From Candidatus Undinarchaeales archaeon SRR5007147.bin71 (lineage in GTDB: Archaea; Undinarchaeota; Undinarchaeia; Undinarchaeales; Undinarchaeaceae): a DNA stretch of 28,549 nucleotides. Numbering within the stretch: the first letter of the stretch is position 1; the number at the start of each line of letters is the position of its first letter. The notes beneath the pieces were generated by a model that saw nothing but the letters and a program-made list of their open reading frames with translations, did not search any database and was not told the origin of the DNA. The stretch spans positions 1 through 28,549 of the forward strand of contig DVAE01000014.1 in NCBI GenBank assembly GCA_014189675.1. The letters run 5' to 3'. Made by a program: the position numbers and the translations under genes. Shown piece by piece: positions 15,986 through 23,915 of the stretch.

Positions 15986-16095
15986 TTTAAGATATATTTA
16001 AGCATTTATCTTAAAATTTAAGACATCGCTCTTAAATTTTCTACTTTTATCTTAATATTTCCAAAGATTTATATACTACTATAGTGTTTTTAAGA
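15986..16095. promoter_or_regulatory. operator-like array of TTTAAGA half-sites
   Basis: Between the two divergent TATA boxes lies an A/T-rich stretch with repeated TTTAAGA or its complement TCTTAAA. Sites are at 15986-15992, 15997-16003 (last base C), 16009-16015, 16017-16023, 16030-16036, 16050-16056 (last base T) and 16089-16095. The pair at 16009-16023 forms a perfect inverted repeat with 7-base arms around one central A. Several spacings are near 11-13 bases, about one helical turn. The downstream gene encodes an Lrp/AsnC regulator, a family that often binds several spaced A/T-rich sites near its own promoter, so autoregulation is likely. The last site lies just before the lrp ATG, consistent with repression. 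Confidence 0.6.
16068..16076 (+). promoter_or_regulatory. TATA box of the lrp-nonulosonate operon
   Basis: TTTATATAC is centred 27 bases before ATG 16099. This supports a leaderless start there and argues against the GTG at 16084, which would lie upstream of the expected transcription start. Confidence 0.6.
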
Positions 16096-16098
16096 GTT

Positions 16099-16590
16099 AT
16101 GACTAAACTTGACAAGAAGAACTGCATAATCCTCAACATGCTGCAGGAAAATTGCAGAGTCTCTCTCACAGACATGGCGAAGAGAGTCGGCCTTTCGGTG
16201 GACTCTGTAAAAAAGAGGGTCAAAAAAATGGAAAATTCAAAAATATTTTATCCAAGAGTTCAGATAAGGCCACGTCATTTTGGTTTCGAGAATATTGTGG
16301 ATGTAAAAATAAAGCTTCACAATTACACTGATGAAGACCTAAACTCTTTTGTAAAGTTCTTAAAAGAGAATCAACAGGTTCCTGAAGTCTTCCTCGTCTC
16401 AGGGGAATGGGACGTCTCCATAGTCATTATGGCTAAAAATTCTGAGGATCTCGGGGAGCTGACTTCATCTATCAGAAAGCGTTTTGGCAATATAATCAGG
16501 GAGTGGTCAGAATCCCTTACAACCATCGCTCATAAGTTCGAGACCTACGATATGCTCGAGCTAATGGGACACAGGAGTGGAAAAGAGTAA
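16099..16590 (+). CDS. Lrp/AsnC-family transcriptional regulator
   Basis: This 163-residue protein has an N-terminal winged helix-turn-helix (about 3-50, KLDKKNCIILNMLQENCRVS then LTDMAKRVGLSVDSVKKRVKKM). A C-terminal RAM/Lrp ligand-binding domain (about 68-150) follows, with VFLVSGEWDVSIVIMAKNSEDL as its core. Both fit the Lrp/AsnC family, which assembles into dimers or octamers and often senses small molecules. ATG 16099 is chosen because the TATA box is 27 bases upstream. Its stop shares one base with the ATG of the Gfo/Idh gene (TAATG), making it the first gene of the nonulosonate operon. It is the obvious candidate to bind the repeats at 15986-16095. The ligand is unknown; a sugar or amino acid linked to the pathway is inference. 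Confidence 0.9.
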   Translation: MTKLDKKNCIILNMLQENCRVSLTDMAKRVGLSVDSVKKRVKKMENSKIFYPRVQIRPRHFGFENIVDVKIKLHNYTDEDLNSFVKFLKENQQVPEVFLVSGEWDVSIVIMAKNSEDLGELTSSIRKRFGNIIREWSESLTTIAHKFETYDMLELMGHRSGKE

Positions 16591-17525
16591 TGAAAGTGAT
16601 GTTTTTCGGACTTGGTTCAATAGGCGAGAGGCACGCCCGCCTTCTAATAGACAATTTTGAGCACGAGCTCTATGCTTTTAGGTCAGGCAAAAGCTCCGGA
16701 AAAAACAGTCTTGGTATTGAAGAAGTTCACACTCTAGAAGAAATTGAAAAAATCAGTCCAGATATTGCCTTCATTACAAATCCGACAAATCTCCATATAT
16801 CCACTGCAGTCCAGTGCGCCGGTCAGGGAATTAGTCTCTTTGTAGAGAAGCCACTTTCTCACAGCGAAGATGGAGTTCAGAACCTTATGGATGCAGTAAA
16901 ATCAAATGATGTTTCTCTTTACATAGCATATTGCATGCGTTTTCATCCTGTCATCAAATGGCTCAAGGAACATCTAAAAACCAACAGAGCAATCCACGCC
17001 ACAGTAAGAGTTTCTTCCTACCTTCCAAACTGGCGTGAGGGCCTTGACCACCTGACTCACTACAGTGCAATAAAAGACTCTGGGGGTGGCGTTCTCCTGG
17101 AGCTTTCACATGAGATTGACTACCTTTACTACCTCTTCGGAACTCCAACTATAATTGAAGCGGTTTCATCAAAAGCTGGCAGAGTAACTACAGACTCCGA
17201 GGACTTTGCAGACATACTCCTAAGTTTCGGCGGAAATCTTAATTGCAATTTGCATATGAACTTCCTCAGCAGGCTTAACAGGCGTGAGATGATTCTTGAT
17301 TTTGAGGATCACACTGTTGTAGCCGATCTTGCAGAAAGCAAGGTAACAATCCTGACTGACGAAGACGAGAAAGTCAGCGAGCTTCCTTTCGAACGGGACG
17401 ATATGTATCTGGAACAACTGAATTATTTCTTTGATAATATAGGAAAACCCGGAATGATGAACGGTCCTGATGAAGCTCCCAAAGTTCTGAACGTTCTTAT
17501 GGAAATAAAGGAGGCTGCAAAATGA
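16590..17525 (+). CDS. Gfo/Idh/MocA-family oxidoreductase (PtmF-like)
   Basis: The 311-residue protein has an N-terminal NAD(P)-binding fold with GLGSIGERHAR (7-17) and the family motif EKP (86-88, lysine 87 catalytic). The C-terminal substrate domain carries GGVLLELSHEIDYLYYLFG with H174. In nonulosonate gene clusters such an enzyme often sits directly before the CMP-sugar synthetase and an SDR protein, the order seen here; in Campylobacter the corresponding ptm genes take part in legionaminic acid production. Its exact reaction cannot be read from sequence. A ribosome-binding AGGAGTGG (within 16571-16580) precedes the ATG, which overlaps the lrp stop. It overlaps the next gene by four bases. 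Confidence 0.87.
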   Translation: MKVMFFGLGSIGERHARLLIDNFEHELYAFRSGKSSGKNSLGIEEVHTLEEIEKISPDIAFITNPTNLHISTAVQCAGQGISLFVEKPLSHSEDGVQNLMDAVKSNDVSLYIAYCMRFHPVIKWLKEHLKTNRAIHATVRVSSYLPNWREGLDHLTHYSAIKDSGGGVLLELSHEIDYLYYLFGTPTIIEAVSSKAGRVTTDSEDFADILLSFGGNLNCNLHMNFLSRLNRREMILDFEDHTVVADLAESKVTILTDEDEKVSELPFERDDMYLEQLNYFFDNIGKPGMMNGPDEAPKVLNVLMEIKEAAK

Positions 17526-18229
17526 TACTTCTCACAATCTGCGCCCGCGGAGGCTCCAAAGGCGTGAAAAACAAAAACATTCGCGAGATCGCAGGCAAAC
17601 CTCTTATTGCGCATACAATAAAAGTTGCAAAAGACTGGGGTAAGGCTGATAGGATTGTCTGCTCTACAGACTCTGAAGAGATTGCAAAAGTAGCCAGGGA
17701 TGCAGGAGCTGAAGTTCCGTTTATGAGACCTTCTGAGCTTGCAACAGATGAGTCAAGTAAAATGGATGTTATAAGACACGCTGTTTATGAAGCAGAAAAA
17801 AAGTATGGGGAAAACTACAACACAATTGTAGATCTTGATGTGACAAGTCCGATAAGGACTGTTGAAGATTTAGAGGGATGTCTCAAAATATTCCAGGAAA
17901 AAGATCTTGATTCTGTATTCTCTGTTACAAATGCTAGAAAAAGTCCTTATTTTAATGTGGTCGAGCTTAATGATGAGGGCTACGCACACCTGTCAAAGGA
18001 GCCACTATCCCCAATTGTCAGGAGGCAGGACGCTCCCGAGGTTTACGATATGAATGCATCAATTTACTTTTACAAAAAGGAATTTCTGATGAAGCCTGAA
18101 ACAGAGGCTCCAATGTCAGACAAATCAGCAATCTATGTGATGGATGATATCTCATCTGCAGAAATAGACTCTGAACTTGACTTGGCATTTCTCGAATTCC
18201 TGATTGAAAAAGGAGAGGTATCATTATGA
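17522..18229 (+). CDS. CMP-nonulosonic acid synthetase (NeuA/LegF-like)
   Basis: This 235-residue enzyme transfers CMP from CTP to a nine-carbon keto-sugar acid, activating it for glycosyltransfer. The nucleotide-binding start ICARGGSKGVKNKN (6-19) and GKPLIAHTI (25-33) are diagnostic. The middle has TSPIRTVEDL (108-117), and RRQDAPEVYDMNASIYFY (167-184) resembles the RRQ-x-x-P-x-x-Y-x-x-N-G-A-x-Y segment of CMP-legionaminate and CMP-sialate synthetases. The acidic end DDISSAEIDSELDL (208-221) fits the metal site. A strong ribosome binding site AAAGGAGG (17507-17514) precedes the ATG. Whether the natural substrate is legionaminate, pseudaminate or sialate cannot be settled from sequence; the legionaminate type is favoured by context. 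Confidence 0.9.
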   Translation: MILLTICARGGSKGVKNKNIREIAGKPLIAHTIKVAKDWGKADRIVCSTDSEEIAKVARDAGAEVPFMRPSELATDESSKMDVIRHAVYEAEKKYGENYNTIVDLDVTSPIRTVEDLEGCLKIFQEKDLDSVFSVTNARKSPYFNVVELNDEGYAHLSKEPLSPIVRRQDAPEVYDMNASIYFYKKEFLMKPETEAPMSDKSAIYVMDDISSAEIDSELDLAFLEFLIEKGEVSL

Positions 18230-19005
18230 CAGATTATATGAAAAAATTTAGTCTAAAGGGAAAAACTGCTGCAGTCTTCGGAGGTCTTGGTCTAATCGGC
18301 AAGGAAATAGTATCCGCTCTTGGACAGGCTGGGGCGAAAGTTCTTCTCATAGATATTGATGAGGAAAAAGGACGTAAAATTGCGTCAGAACTTGGTGCAG
18401 AGTTCATAGAGCTGGATATAACTGATATAGCAAGCTACGACGAAAAAATTTCTGCTATTTGGAAAGAACAGGGACAGGTTGATATTGTTGTAAATACTGC
18501 ATACCCAAGAACTGAAGACTGGGGCGACAAGTTCGAGGATGTAAAATCAGAATCATGGCGAAAAAATGTCGACATGCAGATGAATTCCTACTGTCTTCTC
18601 ACAATAAAATTTGCTGAGCTAATGAAGAAGAACGAAATAAAAGGCAGCATAATCAACTTGGGCTCAACTTATGGAGTCCTTGGCGCAGACTTTGAAATAT
18701 ACAAGGGAACTGACCTTAGCTGTCCTCCTGCCTACGCTGCGATAAAAGGCGGAATCATAAATTTCTCGAGGCACGCAGCTTCCTATTACGGAAAATACGG
18801 AATCCGCGTTAACGCATTATGCCCCGGAGGAATTTTTGACAATCAAAATCCTGAGTTCGTAAAAGCTTACGAAAGCAAAACATCCCTGAAAAGGATGGGG
18901 AATCCGGAGGAAATTGCATCAGCCGCGGTCTTCCTGGCTTCCGACGCTTCTTCATATGTAACTGGAACTGCCTTCATGGTAGATGGAGGTTGGACTAGCA
19001 TATGA
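18226..19005 (+). CDS. short-chain dehydrogenase/reductase (PtmA-like)
   Basis: A 259-residue classical SDR. It has the cofactor motif GGLGLIGKE (about 19-27), an acidic residue after the second strand (LLIDIDEEKG) that favours NAD, NTAYP in place of the usual NNAG, the catalytic serine in INLGSTYG, and the YAAIKGG pair (YxxxK). ALCPGG and SYVTGTAFMVDGGW complete the fold. It follows the CMP-sugar synthetase with an ATGA overlap, in the same place as PtmA-type proteins of legionaminic acid loci. Its substrate is unknown; a hexosamine- or nonulosonate-linked redox step is inferred. A ribosome-binding AGGAGAG (18211-18217) supports ATG 18226 over the Met at codon 5. Confidence 0.87.
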   Translation: MTDYMKKFSLKGKTAAVFGGLGLIGKEIVSALGQAGAKVLLIDIDEEKGRKIASELGAEFIELDITDIASYDEKISAIWKEQGQVDIVVNTAYPRTEDWGDKFEDVKSESWRKNVDMQMNSYCLLTIKFAELMKKNEIKGSIINLGSTYGVLGADFEIYKGTDLSCPPAYAAIKGGIINFSRHAASYYGKYGIRVNALCPGGIFDNQNPEFVKAYESKTSLKRMGNPEEIASAAVFLASDASSYVTGTAFMVDGGWTSI

Positions 19006-19769
19006 GCAAGAAGGCAAGAGTAATCGCAAGACTTGATGTAAAAGGTCCTAATGTGATAAAGGGCGTTCAGCTTGAGTGCCTCCGAGTAGTTGGAAAACCA
19101 GGAGAGATGGCCGAAAAATATTATTTACAGGGTTCTGACGAGCTCATTTACGTCGATATAGTTGCCAGCCTTTACGGCCGAGATAACCTTCTTGACATAG
19201 TTGACAAGGCATCTGATAAAATTTTTATTCCATTCACAGTCGGCGGAGGCGTCAGGACTCTTGATGACATTCGGGAGTTTCTAAAAGCTGGAGCAGACAA
19301 AGTGGCAATCAATACAGCGATAACAAAAGACCCTGAGCTCATAAGTAAAGGAGCCAGAATGTTTGGTTCCCAGTGTATAGTTGCTTCAATAGAAGCTAGA
19401 AATATTGGGGATGGTAAGTGGGAAGCTCTCACGGACAATGGTCGGGAAACAACCGGTCTTGATGTTATAGAGTGGGCAAAAAAAGTTGAGGAGCTTGGAG
19501 CAGGAGAAATCCTTCTCACCTCTGTTGACAAGGAAGGAACTCAGAAAGGTCTTGATACTGATCTTGTCCGAAGTGTTACTGACGAAGTATCTATTCCCGT
19601 CATCGCCTGTGGAGGAGCTGGAAGTTCCGAGGACCTTCTTGACTGCGTCAGAAAAGGAAATACTGACTCGGTTGCAGTCTCATCAATTTTACATTTTAAC
19701 AAGGTAACAATCCCTGATATAAAGTCAACACTGAACAGTGGCGGAATCGAGGTGAGGAATCTTGACTGA
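19002..19769 (+). CDS. HisF2-type acetamidino-modification cyclase homologue
   Basis: This 255-residue TIM barrel resembles the HisF cyclase of histidine synthesis but belongs to the sugar-modification branch. Features of that branch are RLDVKGPNVIKGVQLECLRVVG near the N-terminus, YVDIVASLYGRDN, the glutamate in VASIEAR where histidine HisF has aspartate, and TDNGRETTGLDVIEWAKKVEELGAGEILLTSVDKEGT. With HisH and a PseA-like amidotransferase, such proteins convert an N-acetyl group to an acetamidino group using ammonia from glutamine; HisF2 is thought to channel or position the ammonia. The following hisH and amidotransferase genes complete the module, and no other histidine gene is nearby. It overlaps its neighbours on both sides. 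Confidence 0.88.
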   Translation: MSKKARVIARLDVKGPNVIKGVQLECLRVVGKPGEMAEKYYLQGSDELIYVDIVASLYGRDNLLDIVDKASDKIFIPFTVGGGVRTLDDIREFLKAGADKVAINTAITKDPELISKGARMFGSQCIVASIEARNIGDGKWEALTDNGRETTGLDVIEWAKKVEELGAGEILLTSVDKEGTQKGLDTDLVRSVTDEVSIPVIACGGAGSSEDLLDCVRKGNTDSVAVSSILHFNKVTIPDIKSTLNSGGIEVRNLD

Positions 19770-20442
19770 AGCTGACATTACTATAATTGACTATGGTCTC
19801 AACAACCTGAAAAGTGTTTCAAAAGGTTTTGAAAAGATAGGACGAAGTTCTAAAGTCGTTGATACTCCTGAAGAAGTCCTTTCTGCAAAGTGCCTGGTTC
19901 TTCCCGGAATAGGCGCATTTGAGGACGGAATGAATGGTCTGAAGAAAAGAGGCCTCATCGATCCAATCACTCAAAAGGTCTCTGAAGGAACTCCTTTTCT
20001 CGGAATTTGCCTCGGAATGCAGATGCTCTTCACAGAAAGCGAGGAGTTCGGACTTCACAAAGGTCTTGATTTGATAAAGGGTCGAGTCATCGCGTTCAAA
20101 GCACCTGAAGAACTTAATATTGACTGGTATAAAGTTCCTCATATGGGCTGGAATGAGATAATCACTCCTACTGGTTCTACTTGGGATGGCAGTTTCCTTG
20201 AAGAAACAAAAGAAGAGACAAACCTTTATTTCGTTCACTCTTTCTATCCAGTTCCTGAGGATAAAAGAGTGATTCTGGCTACTACTGAGCACGGAAAGCA
20301 GGTTTTTGCTTCTATTGTTCAAAAAGGAAGTGTTGTTGGAACACAGTTTCATCCTGAAAAGAGTGGAGAGCTCGGTCTCTCACTGCTAGAATCTTTCTGC
20401 GATATAAACAATATAGGGAAGGAGGAAGAGAAAAATGAGTGA
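19762..20442 (+). CDS. HisH-type glutamine amidotransferase subunit
   Basis: A 226-residue class I glutaminase with the HisH fold: DYGLNNLKSV near the start, LPGIGAFEDGM (47-57), the nucleophile C83 in GICLGMQMLF, YKVPHMGWNEI typical of HisH, and the triad partners H197 and E199 in TQFHPEKS. It should release ammonia from glutamine for the neighbouring HisF2 and amidotransferase. The start is TTG at 19762; an in-frame stop at 19753-19755 excludes any earlier start, and GAGGTGAGG just upstream is a good ribosome binding site. It overlaps hisF2 by eight bases and the amidotransferase by eight. Participation in histidine synthesis cannot be excluded, but the neighbours point to sugar amidination. 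Confidence 0.9.
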   Translation: MTEADITIIDYGLNNLKSVSKGFEKIGRSSKVVDTPEEVLSAKCLVLPGIGAFEDGMNGLKKRGLIDPITQKVSEGTPFLGICLGMQMLFTESEEFGLHKGLDLIKGRVIAFKAPEELNIDWYKVPHMGWNEIITPTGSTWDGSFLEETKEETNLYFVHSFYPVPEDKRVILATTEHGKQVFASIVQKGSVVGTQFHPEKSGELGLSLLESFCDINNIGKEEEKNE

Positions 20443-21664
20443 AAATCTAGAGGCCTATTTCGGTCTTCCAAATGAAGTTAAATTCTGTACGAGGTGTGTC
20501 ATTTCAAACCAGAGACCCAATTCCTCAGTTGAATTCAAACACACAAAAGAGTCAAAGAAAAAAACAATTAATTTCGACAGCGAGGGTGTCTGCGACGCAT
20601 GCAGGCATGCAGAAAACAAATACAACAAAATAGACTGGACAAAGCGCGAAGAGGAGCTTTATACACTTCTTGACAAATACAGAAAGACTGATGGTTCTTA
20701 TGATATTCTTGTTCCTGGAAGTGGGGGGAAGGACAGTGTTTACGCTTCTCACATTCTGAAATACAAATACGATATGCACCCACTGACTATAACTTGGGCT
20801 CCACATCTCTACACAAATTATGGCTGGGATAATTTCCAGGGATGGATTCACAAGGGAGGTCTTGACAATATGCTTTTCACTCCAAATGGAAAGATACACA
20901 GACTTCTTACAAGGCAGGCTTTCAAAAACTTACTACACCCTTTCCAGCCCTTTATATTCGGCCAGAAGAATTTGGCTCCAAAAATTGCTGAAAAGTTCGA
21001 TATTCCACTTGTATTCTATGGCGAGAATGAGGCTGAATACGGAAATCCAATACAAGATACCTCAACAGCAGAAAGAGACTGGAGGTACTTCGCTTCTAAC
21101 GATCTCGAAAGCACCTATCTTGGAGGGACAAGCATTCAGGACCTTATTGAAAAACACGGTGTAACTATGAATGATTTGGACATCTATATGCCAGCTGATC
21201 CTAAGATGGTGGAGAAGAAGCAAATAAAAGTTCACTATCTTGGCTACTATCTAAAGTGGATTCCTCAGGACAATTACTATTATTCTGTTGAAAATACAGG
21301 CTTCAAGCCAAACGATCAAAGGACTGAGGGAACTTACTCGAAATACAACAGTATAGATGATAAAACAGATCCATATCATTACTGGACCACTCTTATAAAA
21401 TTCGGAATTGGCAGAACGACTTATGACGCGTCTCAAGAAATAAGAAACAATCACATAAACCGTGACGAAGGTGTCGCCCTAGTCAAGAGATTTGACACTG
21501 AATTTCCTAAGAGATATTTCACGGAATTTCTTGACTACATAAGCATGACTGAGGAAGAGTTCTGGAAAACAGCCGACAAATTCAGGTCTCCCCACATTTG
21601 GAAGAAGGAAAACGGGGACTGGAAGCTCAGGCACACCGTTTGGAATGGAGGTACTGACGACTAG
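20435..21664 (+). CDS. N-acetyl sugar amidotransferase (PseA/WbuX-like)
   Basis: This 409-residue enzyme belongs to the PP-loop ATP pyrophosphatase family that activates an N-acetyl group of a sugar and replaces the oxygen with ammonia, giving an acetamidino group. Visible are two N-terminal CxxC pairs (C18/C21 in CTRCVISNQRP and C53/C56 in CDACRHAE), probably zinc-binding, and the ATP loop VPGSGGKDSVY (93-103). Conserved segments include NPIQDTSTAERDW and HYLGYYLKWIPQDNYYYS. Length matches the family. A strong ribosome binding site GGAAGGAGG lies before ATG 20435, inside hisH. With HisF2 and HisH it forms a complete amidination module. The product may be an acetamidino-legionaminate or a related sugar. 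Confidence 0.9.
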   Translation: MSENLEAYFGLPNEVKFCTRCVISNQRPNSSVEFKHTKESKKKTINFDSEGVCDACRHAENKYNKIDWTKREEELYTLLDKYRKTDGSYDILVPGSGGKDSVYASHILKYKYDMHPLTITWAPHLYTNYGWDNFQGWIHKGGLDNMLFTPNGKIHRLLTRQAFKNLLHPFQPFIFGQKNLAPKIAEKFDIPLVFYGENEAEYGNPIQDTSTAERDWRYFASNDLESTYLGGTSIQDLIEKHGVTMNDLDIYMPADPKMVEKKQIKVHYLGYYLKWIPQDNYYYSVENTGFKPNDQRTEGTYSKYNSIDDKTDPYHYWTTLIKFGIGRTTYDASQEIRNNHINRDEGVALVKRFDTEFPKRYFTEFLDYISMTEEEFWKTADKFRSPHIWKKENGDWKLRHTVWNGGTDD

Positions 21665-22785
21665 TGATAAAAATCAGAGATCGTGAACTTGGAGGAGATA
21701 AGCCCGTCTACATAATAGCAGAAGCAGGGGTCAATCACAACGGAAGTATTGAACTTGCAAAGAAGCTCGTCGACGTAGCCTCGGAACTTGGTGCAGATGC
21801 TGTTAAATTCCAGACTTTCAGGGCGGACTTAATTGTTACTGAAGACTCTGAAAAAGCAGAGTACCAGAAAAAAGACTCGGATGTAACTCATTTCAACATG
21901 CTTAGAAATCTTGAGCTCTCAGATGAGAATTTCAAAGAGCTGAAAGATTATTGCAATACTAAGAAAGTGGAATTTTTGTCAACTCCTCATTCAGGGAAAT
22001 GGAGCGTCAATCTTCTTGAAGGGCTTGGTATTTCTGCATACAAAATCGGATCCGGAGATCTCACAAATATCCCTATACTCAAATATATCGCTAAACTTGG
22101 AAAGCCTGTCATAATTTCAACAGGAATGGCAACAATGGACGAGATACAAGAGGCCAAGGAGACAATAAATTCAGAAGGTAATGATAATTTAATTGTACTC
22201 CATTGTACCACAATGTACCCCTGTCCTGAAGAAAAGGTCAACCTGAGGGCTATGCAGACAATTCTGGACAAGACAGAGAACCTAGTCGGCTATTCGGACC
22301 ATACACAGTCTATAGAGGCCTCAATAATTGCAACCTGTCTTGGAGCTTCTCTTATAGAAAAACACTTTACACTTGACCAGGATATGCCTGGTCCTGACCA
22401 TGAATCTTCAATTGAGCCGGATGAGCTGGAAAATCTTATAAGAGCTGTCCGTTTTGTTCGGAAAAATAATATAAGCAATCCTTCTGAGGCCTTTGAGGTT
22501 CTGAACAGCCAAGGCTATTCTCTGGATTCAAGTTTAATTGAAACAATTCTTGGAAGTCCTGAGAAGCTTCCGGATGAAAAGGAGCTGGAAATAGCCAAGG
22601 TTTCAAGAAAAAGTATAGTCGCAACTAAATACATAAAGGCCGGAGATGAGATCACAGAAAAAAATATTGGGATTCTTAGGCCAGGTGAGGGGCTTCATCC
22701 GCGACACTTCTCTGAAATTATTGGAAAGCACACAGTTCGAAACATACAAAAAAATGACTATGTTCTCCTGGAGGATGTAAAATGA
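21664..22785 (+). CDS. nonulosonic acid synthase (NeuB/LegI family)
   Basis: NeuB-family synthases condense a six-carbon amino sugar with phosphoenolpyruvate to make the nine-carbon acid. The 373-residue protein has the TIM barrel with IIAEAGVNHNG (17-27), DAVKFQTFRAD (45-55), YKIGSGDLTN (126-135), HCTTMYPCPEEKVNLRAM (180-197), GYSDHT (209-214) and EKHFTLD (232-238). It ends in the SAF (antifreeze-like) domain, about 315-373, that lids the partner active site in the dimer. A linker of about 40 residues (270-310) between the domains looks longer than usual. The start is GTG 21664, sharing a base with the preceding TAG. Motifs do not separate sialate from legionaminate synthase. Confidence 0.93.
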   Translation: MIKIRDRELGGDKPVYIIAEAGVNHNGSIELAKKLVDVASELGADAVKFQTFRADLIVTEDSEKAEYQKKDSDVTHFNMLRNLELSDENFKELKDYCNTKKVEFLSTPHSGKWSVNLLEGLGISAYKIGSGDLTNIPILKYIAKLGKPVIISTGMATMDEIQEAKETINSEGNDNLIVLHCTTMYPCPEEKVNLRAMQTILDKTENLVGYSDHTQSIEASIIATCLGASLIEKHFTLDQDMPGPDHESSIEPDELENLIRAVRFVRKNNISNPSEAFEVLNSQGYSLDSSLIETILGSPEKLPDEKELEIAKVSRKSIVATKYIKAGDEITEKNIGILRPGEGLHPRHFSEIIGKHTVRNIQKNDYVLLEDVK

Positions 22786-23915
22786 GAAAAATACTTTATG
22801 TCACTGGAAGCCGGGCAGAATACGGTCTTATGCAGTCAACACTTAAATTGATTGACAATGATTCCGCTCTTGACCTCCATATAGTGGCAACTGGAATGCA
22901 CCTTATGCCTGAGTTCGGAAACACCATCACTGAGGTAGAGCACGACGGTTTCACTCTTCACAAAATTGATTCAATTTATTCAGAAGACAGCAAGGAAGCA
23001 ATGGCCCGCTTTGCCGGTGACTTTCTACTGAAATTTGCGGATGTTCTTAAAGAGATAAATCCTGATTTGATTCTTCTTCTTGGGGACAGAGCTGAGATGC
23101 TCTCAGCCGCAGTTGCAGGAGCTTATATGTCAATTCCTGTGGCTCATATTCACGGAGGCGAAGTAAGTTCAACAGTGGATGAAATGGCAAGGCATGCCAT
23201 AACGAAACTTTCTGAAATTCATTTCGCTGCAACAGAATCAAGCGCTGAGAGAATACGGAAGATGGGGGAAATTCCTTCAAACATATATGTTGTCGGAGCT
23301 CCAGGACTGGATTCAATACTTAATGATACTCTTCCTTCAAAAGAAGAAGTTTTCAAGAGTCTTGGACTGAATTCTTCTGAAAAAACAGTTCTCATTGTCC
23401 AGCACCCAATTACTCTTGAGGATGGAAAATCCGAAGAGCATATGAGAGCTATTCTTGAAGTTGTAAAAGAGGAAGGACTTCAATCTGTTATAGTTTATCC
23501 AAACGCTGATGCTGGTGGAAGAGAAATAATAAATGTCATTGAAGAATATAAAGATACATTCAATATTTTCAAAAGTATGGAGAGGCCCCTTTTCCTTAGT
23601 ATTATGAAACACTCAGACGCAATCATAGGAAATTCCAGTTCTGCCATCATAGAGGCGCCTTCATTTGGAATTCCTGCTGTCAATATAGGCTCTCGCCAGA
23701 ATGGCCGCGAGCGGGCTGATAACCTAATAGATTCAGGATACAAAAAAGAGGAAGTCCTTTCTGCAATTAAGAAAGCATTTTCTCCTGAGTTTATAGAGAA
23801 AGCAAAAATGTGCAAAAATCCCTATGGTGATGGAAAAGCTATGGAGCGCATAGTAAAAATACTAAAAGAGGTGAAGCTTGGAAGGGAACTTCTTGACAAG
23901 AAGATAGCGTACTGA
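22782..23915 (+). CDS. hydrolysing UDP-sugar 2-epimerase (NeuC/LegG-like)
   Basis: This enzyme removes the nucleotide and inverts C2 of a UDP- or GDP-amino sugar, giving the free 2-acetamido hexose used by the NeuB-type synthase. The 377-residue protein has the GT-B-like fold of the family with VTGSRAEYGLM (7-17), LLGDRAEML (99-107), AHIHGGE (121-127), ATESSAERI (150-158), VGAPGLDS (171-178) and GNSSSAIIEAPSFG in the C-terminal domain. The synthase and epimerase overlap by an ATGA, as is common for neuB/neuC pairs. Which nucleotide sugar it uses (GlcNAc or a 2,4-diamino-6-deoxy sugar) is not evident; the nearby aminotransferase and acyltransferase favour the diamino sugar. Confidence 0.92.
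   Translation: MRKILYVTGSRAEYGLMQSTLKLIDNDSALDLHIVATGMHLMPEFGNTITEVEHDGFTLHKIDSIYSEDSKEAMARFAGDFLLKFADVLKEINPDLILLLGDRAEMLSAAVAGAYMSIPVAHIHGGEVSSTVDEMARHAITKLSEIHFAATESSAERIRKMGEIPSNIYVVGAPGLDSILNDTLPSKEEVFKSLGLNSSEKTVLIVQHPITLEDGKSEEHMRAILEVVKEEGLQSVIVYPNADAGGREIINVIEEYKDTFNIFKSMERPLFLSIMKHSDAIIGNSSSAIIEAPSFGIPAVNIGSRQNGRERADNLIDSGYKKEEVLSAIKKAFSPEFIEKAKMCKNPYGDGKAMERIVKILKEVKLGRELLDKKIAY

Noticed and set aside
16084-16098. GTG start extending the Lrp protein by five residues
   Set aside because: The TATA box at 16068-16076 puts the expected transcript start near ATG 16099, so GTG 16084 would not be transcribed.
19819-20352. 177-codon open frame on the minus strand
   Set aside because: Antisense to hisH, which has an intact catalytic triad.
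19002-20442. HisF and HisH as histidine biosynthesis genes
   Set aside because: No other histidine gene is near, the HisF has sugar-branch segments (SIEAR, TDNGRE) and an amidotransferase of the PseA type follows directly.
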